From an uncultured Lewinella sp. (lineage in GTDB: Bacteria; Bacteroidota; Bacteroidia; Chitinophagales; Saprospiraceae), in NCBI GenBank assembly GCA_938021455.1, contig CALIGP010000279.1:1-15082 (forward strand): DNA of 15,082 nt, in the 5' to 3' direction. Position numbers and translations under genes: made by a program. Below, in pieces: positions 1-6,252 of the stretch. Within the stretch, counting starts at the first letter, position 1. Each line of letters opens with the position of its first letter. The notes beneath the pieces were generated by a model that was given only the letters and a program-made list of their open reading frames with translations, was not told the DNA's origin and made no database searches.

Positions 1-1000
1 CTACGTGCTCACCTTCCCCTTGGAGGATTCGATTGGCTATCTGCTGGGGCCGACTTTCCTCCTCTACGTCCGTTCTCTTTTTCATCACCCCAAAGGACTG
101 GTGAGGCGACACCTACTGCATTACCTGCCCTTGGTCATTAATCTATTATTCATTGACGCCCAGCTGATATATTACGGTATTACAGAAATAGATTTGCCCC
201 ATTATCTTCAGGTGCTCATGAGTACAGAGTGGGTGTTTGTTTTCCGCATGTTGTACCTGCTTTTTTACGTCTGGCTATCGATCAGAATTCTTAACGAATA
301 TCAGGAGGCGATCAAGGGCTATTTCGCGGATTTGTCCGACGTGAATTTCGAATGGCTACGGGTTTTTCTGTGGGGAACCATTGGCGTTATCTCCATTGAT
401 TTGGCTACCTCTGGCTTTGAGCTTCTCTTCGGAGAACGTAATTGGGACACGGGTTACCTTACCATCTTCAGCATGATTGGCCTCATCGGATACCTGGGCT
501 ATCATGGTATCACCCAGGCCAATATTTTACTGCCTGATTTCATGTGGGTTCAGCAACGGGAGATTACTCAAACTTCTTCGGAACAACAAGATGAGGCGCA
601 GCCGCAGGTGCAGGGGAAGTTGAAGAGCAAGGAAGCCAGCCTCCCAACTCCGCCGCTACCCGACGCCGAAAAACTGGCCGATCGCCTGGCCTTGGTCCTC
701 GTTAAAGACGAGGCCTACCTCGACGAAGAACTCACCCTCGGCAAGCTCGCTGCGCTGCTGCCTTGCCCCGACAAGAAGCTGTCCCAACTCCTCAATCAGC
801 ATCTCAATACCTCTTTCTATGACATCGTTAACCATCATCGCATTGAAGCCGTCAAAGCCATGATGAACGAAGATTCCTACGGTCGGAAACCCATCATCGA
901 GATCGCCTACGCCTGTGGATTTAAGTCGAAGACGAGCTTCAACCGGGTGTTTAAGAAGGTTACGGGAACGACGCCAGGGGAATGGCGGTCCAATAGCTAG
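1..1000 (+). CDS. AraC-family transcriptional regulator with membrane-spanning N-terminus (5' end missing)
   Basis: The gene is cut by the window edge: the frame is open through the first codon (TAC at 2-4), so the GTG at 5 is probably not the real start. Numbering from that GTG, residues 1-180 contain several hydrophobic stretches (about 10-25, 38-56, 75-95, 119-137, 150-167), and the opening GPTFLLYVRSL resembles the membrane domain common in Bacteroidota AraC proteins. A polar linker rich in Gln and Pro (185-220) follows. Residues 225-328 form a double helix-turn-helix AraC DNA-binding domain, ending in the family pattern IIEIAYACGFKSKTSFNRVF, then KKVTGTTPGEWR. It is therefore probably a membrane-anchored DNA-binding regulator. 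The signal it senses and its targets cannot be read from the sequence. The stop is TAG at 998-1000. Family assignment is firm; function is not. Confidence 0.93.
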   Translation, partial: YVLTFPLEDSIGYLLGPTFLLYVRSLFHHPKGLVRRHLLHYLPLVINLLFIDAQLIYYGITEIDLPHYLQVLMSTEWVFVFRMLYLLFYVWLSIRILNEYQEAIKGYFADLSDVNFEWLRVFLWGTIGVISIDLATSGFELLFGERNWDTGYLTIFSMIGLIGYLGYHGITQANILLPDFMWVQQREITQTSSEQQDEAQPQVQGKLKSKEASLPTPPLPDAEKLADRLALVLVKDEAYLDEELTLGKLAALLPCPDKKLSQLLNQHLNTSFYDIVNHHRIEAVKAMMNEDSYGRKPIIEIAYACGFKSKTSFNRVFKKVTGTTPGEWRSNS

Positions 1001-1018
1001 ACATTCTTCACCATCATA

Positions 1019-1154
1019 TCCGGTAGCTTCTCGACTCTTCTCTGTGCACTTTGTGTCTTTGTTTTCTATGTGTCGCAAATGGAATTGCGTAGCAATTATA
1101 GCTGGAGCGCTTCGCGCTTTTTAACACAAGGCACACAAAGAGCACAGAGAAGAG
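1019..1154. repeat. Structured intergenic repeat, copy A
   Basis: Outer arms 1035-1056 and 1133-1154 are complementary over 21 of 22 positions, the first 13 (CTCTTCTCTGTGC / GCACAGAGAAGAG) perfectly. Two small hairpins sit between the arms. One is AATTGC-GTA-GCAATT at 1083-1097. The other is AGCGC-TTC-GCGCT at 1106-1118, followed by a T run to 1122, which resembles a short intrinsic terminator for the preceding AraC gene. The 16 bases before the arm (1019-1034) are a degraded version of the palindrome that precedes copy B, matching 11 of 16 positions. Confidence 0.8.
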
Positions 1155-1183
1155 GCAGTCCTTTAATCACCTCTACTATTTAA

Positions 1184-1326
1184 TCCGTTAGCTAACGGAC
1201 TCTTCTTTGTGTCCTCTGTGTCTTTGTTTTCTGTGTGTCACGCCTAAATTGCGCAGCAATAATGACTGGAGCGCTTCGTGCTTTTTAACACAAGGCACAC
1301 AAAGGCACAAAGAGCACAGAGAAGAG
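1184..1326. repeat. Structured intergenic repeat, copy B
   Basis: It begins with a perfect 16-bp palindrome, TCCGTTAGCTAACGGA (1184-1199). Outer arms 1200-1227 and 1299-1326 pair over 28 positions with 23 Watson-Crick matches. Three of the five mismatches would be G-U wobbles in RNA. Inside are the same two hairpins as in copy A: ATTGC-GCA-GCAAT at 1248-1260 and AGCGC-TTC-GTGCT at 1270-1282, followed by T residues. Compared with copy A, the first hairpin differs only in its loop, and the second by a C-to-T change that keeps a G-U pair. The shared design argues for one repeat family present twice in direct orientation. Confidence 0.8.
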
Positions 1327-1444
1327 CTTCCCGGTAAACGAAGGTCTTGATCGTTAATCCAAAAAAGGCCATAACCCCTTCAGACTTTTTTTCTGGTGAG
1401 TGGCCGATTTTAGCCAGAATCCCCTCAATTCCCCGTTAAAAAGC

Positions 1445-1466
1445 GTACCAATGCTTCCATTGGTAC
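1445..1466. other. Perfect 9-bp hairpin upstream of the lipoprotein hydrolase gene
   Basis: GTACCAATG (1445-1453) and CATTGGTAC (1458-1466) are perfect complements around a 4-base loop. Read on the minus strand the stem is followed by GCTTTTT, so it could act as a minus-strand intrinsic terminator. On the plus strand it lies about 90 bp before the start codon at 1554 and could be a leader structure or operator. Nothing in the sequence decides between these. Confidence 0.5.
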
Positions 1467-1553
1467 CCTTTAACCGTTGAATTCCCGCTCTTTTGTCATC
1501 GTTAACCGATTTGGGCAACACGTCCATTCCACCACCTAACGAACGACAACACC

Positions 1554-2756
1554 ATGCGTATACTTTTCTTTTCTCTTCTTCTCCTACTATTAACCTATTC
1601 CTGCGGCTCCACCAAAGAGGTTATCCCCGTACTCAACAGCACTTCCGAGCTGGATGCTTATGCGGATGAGAACTTCGCCAAGTCCACCATCCCCGGCCTA
1701 TCCATCATCGCCTTTAACGAAGGCGGGCGGCTCTACACCCGCAACTTCGGCTATGCGAACTTAAAGGAAGAGCGCCCTTTCGATGAAAACACCATCCAGA
1801 ACATTGCTTCTATCTCCAAAACCTTCATCGCCGTTGCGCTAATGAAGGCCGTTGATGAAGGTAAACTAAAACTCGACGACGAGATCAACCAGTACCTCCC
1901 CTTTCCGGTCGTGCACCCGAAGTACCCCGAAGTACCAATAACGGTACGCCATTTGGCTAACCATACTTCCGGTATTCAAGATAGTAAGCACTACCTCCAT
2001 GCCTACTACTTCCTAGATCGGGAAAACGTCCGCCTAGAAGACGTACCGAAAGATACCCGTGAATTTATCCCACTGATCAAAGCCAATGAAAAGCTCGATG
2101 ACCGGGAAATTCTTACCAACATTCTAAGCCCTGATGGGGAGTGGTACGATAAGAAGCACGGCTTCACAAAAAAGGCCCCCGGTGAAAAGACCTGGTATAC
2201 AAACATTGGTGCGAATCTTTCTGCACTGGTACTGGAGGGGGCAACGGGTATGACCTATGAAGACTTCGTCCGCCAACACATTTTCGAGCCTCTCGGGATG
2301 AAGAATACCTACTGGGATTGGTCGAAGGTGCCTACAGACCAAACTGCCACCCGCTACTTTGACATGGAGTACGCCGTCCCCGACTACGAGCTGTTGACCC
2401 GGGCCGACGGTGGAGTACTTACCTCCGTCTCCGATTTGTCTCTTTTTATGACGGAGATGTTCCGGGGCTTTAAGGGGAAAGGCAAGCTCTTGTCACCAGA
2501 AGGTTATACGGAGATGTTCCGCCACCAGTCATTGATCAGAGAAACCCTTCATCATGGGATATACTGGGAAGTAGAGTCTGACGGTAGTGGGTTTCGACAC
2601 GACGGAGGAGATCCGGGCGTAGTAACCATGGCTGCCTACAATACCGAGAAAGACCGGGCGCTGATTCTTTTCTCCAACCGGGATGCAAGCGGTCAAAGTA
2701 TGCACCATTTGTCACGAATTTGGAATGCTGTGGGTCGGTACGACTGGAGTAAATAA
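1554..2756 (+). CDS. Lipoprotein serine hydrolase, beta-lactamase/penicillin-binding (S12) family
   Basis: This 400-residue protein begins with a lipoprotein signal (hydrophobic run 4-13, lipobox TYSC, acylated Cys17), so it should be anchored to an envelope membrane facing the periplasm or cell surface. The three class C beta-lactamase/DD-peptidase motifs are present in order: SxxK as SISK (Ser86 nucleophile, Lys89), YxN as YTN (215-217), and HDG (349-351) in place of KTG. Those motifs together, with the RHLANHTSGI stretch (132-141), mark the Pfam Beta-lactamase (S12) group, whose members include esterases, DD-peptidases and aminopeptidases, so the substrate is unknown. It is the first gene of a likely run with the S41 peptidase 26 bp downstream. 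The start ATG has no Shine-Dalgarno sequence, which is normal in this phylum. Family call is secure; true beta-lactamase activity is not implied. Confidence 0.93.
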   Translation: MRILFFSLLLLLLTYSCGSTKEVIPVLNSTSELDAYADENFAKSTIPGLSIIAFNEGGRLYTRNFGYANLKEERPFDENTIQNIASISKTFIAVALMKAVDEGKLKLDDEINQYLPFPVVHPKYPEVPITVRHLANHTSGIQDSKHYLHAYYFLDRENVRLEDVPKDTREFIPLIKANEKLDDREILTNILSPDGEWYDKKHGFTKKAPGEKTWYTNIGANLSALVLEGATGMTYEDFVRQHIFEPLGMKNTYWDWSKVPTDQTATRYFDMEYAVPDYELLTRADGGVLTSVSDLSLFMTEMFRGFKGKGKLLSPEGYTEMFRHQSLIRETLHHGIYWEVESDGSGFRHDGGDPGVVTMAAYNTEKDRALILFSNRDASGQSMHHLSRIWNAVGRYDWSK

Positions 2757-2782
2757 TGTACATCCTTAAAACCATCTGATCT

Positions 2783-4237
2783 ATGACGTCCTCAATACGA
2801 TTACTTCTCCTCTTTCTTTGTTTGCCGCTGGTCTTATTCGCTGGGCCTAGCATCTCACCCGGCCTGGTCGGGGTGTGGGCGCAGGACGGTTACGGCAGGA
2901 TTCTTCACGTTGAAGGAAACACTTTTACGGAATACCACACCTGCGCCATAAGCTGCTCTTCAGGAGAAACCTTTACGGAAGAAGAGTTTTTTGCAGAATT
3001 TACCATAGAGGAAGTAACGGATAGCAAATTAGCCTTACGAATAGGGCTTAATTGCTACACCTTCAAAAAACTGGATCGCCTTCCTGACTTATGCGCTAAT
3101 CCTGATCCTGCGCTTAAGAATGATCCGTTGCACAACTTCGAGACACTGTGGCAGACCTATCAGGAAAACTACTGCTACTTCGAAGAGCGAGAGATAAACT
3201 GGGAGGCTATCGGTGATCGCTACCGATCCAAAATCACTAAGCGTACGACTCCCTTTGAGTTGTATTTGGTTCTGGAAGAGATGATTGCCGAACTGGGCGA
3301 CGGCCATTCCTTTCTGGAAGTACCCTACGAGCTTGAAGAGGCCTACCAAGCAAGGCAAGACAGCTTACAAGCCGCCAAGCTAGCTAACAGAAACGAGGAC
3401 GGTACGAAAAAAAAGCGGATAGGCATAAACATTGACAAGACACTGTCCAAACTGACGCACCATTACATCCCCAAGCCAAAAACATACAACGGCGGCTTGG
3501 TTAAATGGGGAATGATTAATGACGAAGTAGGGTACGTCCAAATCAACGGGATGATGAACATGGCCAACTACGACCCTTCCGGCCGTAAGAAAAATGCCAG
3601 CTTCGAACGCTTGTACGCCAAGATGGAAGCCCAAAGTGAAGACCCATTTGCCGACGAGGTGGCAGGAGCGCACTTCGTCATGAAGAAAGTACTGACGGAT
3701 ATTGGCCGGGGCAAGGCATGTATCATTGATCTACGCTTTAACGGCGGAGGTATTGACGAAGTGGGGCTGGCCATATTAAGCTATTTCTCTGATGAGGAAG
3801 AAGTTCTGGCCTACAAAAAGGCCCGGATGCTTTCAGCTTATACCCCTGAAATCCCCCTCAGGCTTCCACCTTCTTCTAAGACTTACCCTGGTGAGGTATT
3901 TATCCTGACCAGCTACTTCACGGCCAGTGCTGCAGAAGTGTTCATGCTTGGCTCCCTTACGGCCACTCCGGATGCTATTCGTGTTGGCTCCCCAACCGAA
4001 GGCATCTTTTCCGACATACTGGGAAGGTACCTGCCAAATGGCTGGTATTTCGGGTTATCCAATGAGGTGTACCTCGGTCCTGATGGCGCCAATTACGAGA
4101 ATAAGGGAATTGCCCCTCATCACGTAATCGACTATAACAAAAGTAAATTCTGGTTTCTCCACCAACTAAAAGAAGAACTGCCAATGGGAGACGCAGCCAT
4201 CAACAAAGTACTAAAGCTTTTAGCGGATGCTCAATAA
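2783..4237 (+). CDS. Secreted S41-family (C-terminal processing/tricorn-like) peptidase
   Basis: The 484-residue protein has a signal peptide (MTSSIRLLLLFLCLPLVLFA, cleavage near residue 20). A small beta-rich N-terminal region with four cysteines (Cys54, Cys58, Cys91, Cys104) runs to about residue 105. A helical segment, 115-180, ends in ELGDGHSFL with His175. The S41 core spans roughly 240-455: IIDLRFNGGG (314-323), the nucleophile region TASAAEVF with Ser382, then SPTEGIFSDILGRYLPNGW with Glu406. His175, Ser382 and Glu406 fit the Ser-His-Glu arrangement of tricorn/IRBP-like S41B enzymes rather than the Ser-Lys dyad of CtpA. No clear PDZ domain is seen. It should cleave peptides or protein tails outside the cytoplasm. 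Gaps of 26 bp before and 31 bp after suggest co-transcription with its neighbours. The substrate is unknown. Confidence 0.9.
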   Translation: MTSSIRLLLLFLCLPLVLFAGPSISPGLVGVWAQDGYGRILHVEGNTFTEYHTCAISCSSGETFTEEEFFAEFTIEEVTDSKLALRIGLNCYTFKKLDRLPDLCANPDPALKNDPLHNFETLWQTYQENYCYFEEREINWEAIGDRYRSKITKRTTPFELYLVLEEMIAELGDGHSFLEVPYELEEAYQARQDSLQAAKLANRNEDGTKKKRIGINIDKTLSKLTHHYIPKPKTYNGGLVKWGMINDEVGYVQINGMMNMANYDPSGRKKNASFERLYAKMEAQSEDPFADEVAGAHFVMKKVLTDIGRGKACIIDLRFNGGGIDEVGLAILSYFSDEEEVLAYKKARMLSAYTPEIPLRLPPSSKTYPGEVFILTSYFTASAAEVFMLGSLTATPDAIRVGSPTEGIFSDILGRYLPNGWYFGLSNEVYLGPDGANYENKGIAPHHVIDYNKSKFWFLHQLKEELPMGDAAINKVLKLLADAQ

Positions 4238-4268
4238 CCCAAATCTTAACCTCAAAAAAGCAACCACC

Positions 4269-4853
4269 ATGTCTACTAAATCCCTCTTACTTTTCTTGTT
4301 CTTTCTCAGTTCAATTATCGTCTCCGCCCAGAAAGACTTCGCTACGAGCCTGAGCTTTTCTTTGCTCGATGAGCACATTGGCCTGCCAGTAGATGTCTAC
4401 CTGGACGGAGAGCCGGAAAAATATCACTTCGGTGGAGCGCTATCCATTGAGCGGAGCAGCTACCACAGCGGTTTCTATCGCTTCAGCCACGTCCTTCAGC
4501 TGGGCTATTGGAAGCACGATGACCGGGAGCAGGTGGCTTACATCGCCCTGAAGCCCAAGCTAGCTTTCTACCTGGGGAACCTGATCGACCTGCACTTCGT
4601 GCCGGGCTTAGGCTATGCCCGTTCCCTACCCGTTGGTGAAAGCTACCGGCAGGAGAATGGCGCTTTTGCCGCCAGGCAGGATCTCGGGAAAGGCCACTTC
4701 ATGCCATCCTTCGGGGTAGGGATCGGCCTACATCTAAAGCCCATTACCGGAGCTCCCGTGAGTGTATTTGTGCGCCATGAATCGGCGGTGCTATTCCCTT
4801 ACCCTTCTACACTTACGCATCTGGGCTTTACGATAGGCTTCGGCGATCAATAG
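4269..4853 (+). CDS. Small secreted protein, probable outer-membrane beta-barrel
   Basis: I do not recognise a named family. The ATG at 4269 is chosen because it starts a good signal peptide (MSTKSLLLFLFFLSSIIVSAQ). An ATG at 4227 in the same frame would add 14 polar residues and overlap the S41 gene. The mature part, about 173 residues, is made of alternating hydrophobic/polar strands with many Gly and aromatic residues (for example FVPGLGYARS, FGVGIGLHLKPI, SVFVRHES, LTHLGFTIGF), typical of a small outer-membrane barrel. No enzyme motif is seen. It follows the S41 peptidase by 31 bp. The last three codons and the stop (GDQ, TAG) lie inside the left arm of a 44-bp palindrome, so the protein may originally have ended at or near Phe191, a barrel-like aromatic end. 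Barrel fold is inference from pattern only. Confidence 0.72.
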   Translation: MSTKSLLLFLFFLSSIIVSAQKDFATSLSFSLLDEHIGLPVDVYLDGEPEKYHFGGALSIERSSYHSGFYRFSHVLQLGYWKHDDREQVAYIALKPKLAFYLGNLIDLHFVPGLGYARSLPVGESYRQENGAFAARQDLGKGHFMPSFGVGIGLHLKPITGAPVSVFVRHESAVLFPYPSTLTHLGFTIGFGDQ

Positions 4854-4885
4854 AGACAAGGCATGCCTTGTCTCTACTGATCGCC
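4842..4885. repeat. 44-bp near-perfect palindrome overlapping a gene end; likely terminator
   Basis: The two 22-base halves, centred between 4863 and 4864, pair at 21 of 22 positions. The only mismatch is A4850 with C4877. The inner 26 bp (4851-4876, half-site TAGAGACAAGGCA) is a perfect palindrome, and GGCGATCA/TGATCGCC extends it. The left arm includes the final codons and stop of the barrel gene. It would form a strong hairpin with no loop beyond the fold-back, stopping transcription before the next hydrolase gene. It has the look of a dispersed repeat, which I cannot verify from one copy. Confidence 0.85.
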
Positions 4886-4926
4886 CCTCAAAAAACCCTT
4901 TTTACCACCTTAAAAAAAACAACCAA

Positions 4927-6129
4927 ATGAAACGCTTCCTTCCCTTTTTGTCCCTCTTGTTTCTCACGTCCTGCCTGGAGGACCCACCCATCATTCCTGC
5001 GGCGGATTACGCCTGTACCACCTCGGAGAACTTTGCCCACCCGCAGGAGGACCGTTTCCAGGCTTTTCTGGAAGAAAAGAACGCCGAAGGCCTGCCCGGG
5101 ATTAGTATGCTACTGGAGAACGACGAAGGTCGCTGGGCCGGCAGCGCCGGCCAGGCAGACATTGCCAACAACATTGATCTGGAGATTTGCCACCAGCATC
5201 AGATTGGTAGCATGACCAAAACCTTCACGGCGGTGATCATCATGCAACTGGTAGAAGAAGGGCTATTGGCCCTTAATGATAGTATTGCGCCCTACCTGGA
5301 TCGGGAGATCGTGCGCCGCGTAGCCAATGCGGATCGGGCTACCGTACGGGATCTGCTGCAACACAGTAGCGGCATCCCGGAGTTCCTGGATATTCCCTTT
5401 TCCCTCGCAGCGGCGGAGCAGCCGCGCCGGGCGTTTACGGCGCGGGAGTCAATGGAGTTTATTTATGGTGTAAGGGCCTTGTTTCCAGCAGGTACCAAAG
5501 TCAGCTACTCCAATTCCAACTTCACCTTGCTGGGCCTGATTGCGGAGCAGATTACCGGAGAAAGAGGGGATGAGCTGTTTCAGGAACGCATTTTCACGCC
5601 GCTGGGCATGGTCAATACTTATTTCTCTCAGGATGGAAGCGCAGCCATGCCCACCGGTATTGCCCGTGCCTACGAAGACCGTAATGATAACGGCCGGTTT
5701 ACGGACGTAACCGAGGTGAGTGCGATTCGAACCTCCATGGCGGGAGGCGTCGTGAGTACGCCGGAAGATTTATTCCGGTTTGCCCAGGGCTTGTTTGTGG
5801 AAGGAAGACTGGTTAGCCAAGCTACCCTAACGGCGATGAGCAGTATATCCGAACTGCCTCTTGATGATCCGGATATCTTTGAGTACGGCGAGGAATTCCG
5901 GGTTCGGCGCATTGCGGGACTGGGCCTCGGGCTATTCATCCTGGATACAGATCGGGGTATTGCCATCGGCCATGGAGGCGGATATGCGGGGCGGAGGTCC
6001 CGGATGTGGTATTTCCCAAATAGCGGCGAGACAATCGTTTATTTGATGAACTCTTCCGGAGGTTCCGTCAAAGAAATTGGCCGGCAACTACAGCGAAATG
6101 AAATGATGGATTTGTTATTCGGTATCTAA
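4927..6129 (+). CDS. Second lipoprotein serine hydrolase, beta-lactamase/DD-peptidase (S12) family
   Basis: This 400-residue protein starts with a lipoprotein signal (hydrophobic 4-14, lipobox LTSC, Cys16). Its S12 motifs are SMTK (Ser95, Lys98), YSN (194-196) and HGG (349-351). The segment LLQHSSGIPEF (143-153) and FTPLGMVNTYF (223-233) are also typical. The YSN and HGG versions place it closer to the D-alanyl-D-alanine carboxypeptidase/esterase-like members than the upstream copy (YTN, HDG), so the two look like diverged family members rather than a recent duplication, although both are 400 residues with the last motif at 349. It is separated from the barrel gene by 73 bp that contain the 44-bp palindrome, so it may have its own promoter, but no clear box is seen. 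The A-rich leader just before the ATG is usual for this phylum. Substrate unknown. Confidence 0.92.
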   Translation: MKRFLPFLSLLFLTSCLEDPPIIPAADYACTTSENFAHPQEDRFQAFLEEKNAEGLPGISMLLENDEGRWAGSAGQADIANNIDLEICHQHQIGSMTKTFTAVIIMQLVEEGLLALNDSIAPYLDREIVRRVANADRATVRDLLQHSSGIPEFLDIPFSLAAAEQPRRAFTARESMEFIYGVRALFPAGTKVSYSNSNFTLLGLIAEQITGERGDELFQERIFTPLGMVNTYFSQDGSAAMPTGIARAYEDRNDNGRFTDVTEVSAIRTSMAGGVVSTPEDLFRFAQGLFVEGRLVSQATLTAMSSISELPLDDPDIFEYGEEFRVRRIAGLGLGLFILDTDRGIAIGHGGGYAGRRSRMWYFPNSGETIVYLMNSSGGSVKEIGRQLQRNEMMDLLFGI

Positions 6130-6134
6130 AAGAA

Positions 6135-6217
6135 TAGGGCGCGGCCGCAGGTGCCAAGGGAGGTCAGGGAGCTATGATGGCCCGCTAACTTCCCTCTGCA
6201 CCTGCGTTCGCGCCCTA
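6135..6217. terminator. Long imperfect inverted repeat between convergent genes, likely bidirectional terminator
   Basis: Arms 6135-6164 and 6188-6217 are complementary at 25 of 30 positions, including uninterrupted blocks TAGGGCGCG and CGCAGGTGC, around a 23-base loop. The element fills most of the 123 bp between the stop at 6129 and the end of the minus-strand gene at 6253, the expected place for a shared terminator. There is no strong T run on either side, so it may instead be a repeat remnant or act by blocking read-through or exonucleases. Confidence 0.65.
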
Positions 6218-6252
6218 AACTTTACGTTTGGCCAGGAAGGCAATATTCTTGC

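Larger units (their letters stand above)
1001..1553. other. 553-bp intergenic region without a gene, filled with structured repeats
   Basis: No credible coding region is visible here. The first part is occupied by two related palindromic repeats (1019-1154 and 1184-1326). The second part, 1327-1553, is the leader of the following lipoprotein gene and holds a 9-bp hairpin at 1445-1466. No exact TAnnTTTG (Bacteroidota -7) box was found on the plus strand. The closest is CCGATTTG just before 1530, with two mismatches. Confidence 0.8.

Noticed and set aside
656..1078. 140-codon minus-strand frame reaching into the repeat region
   Set aside because: It covers the AraC DNA-binding domain on the opposite strand and starts within the structured repeat; no protein features.
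1019..1326. CRISPR-like array suggested by repeated blocks upstream of the hydrolase cluster
   Set aside because: Only two long, internally palindromic copies are present, with no regular short repeats or unique spacers and no cas gene nearby.
4227..4268. Upstream ATG at 4227 as the start of the barrel gene
   Set aside because: It would overlap the S41 gene and put 14 polar residues in front of a well-formed signal peptide that begins at ATG 4269.
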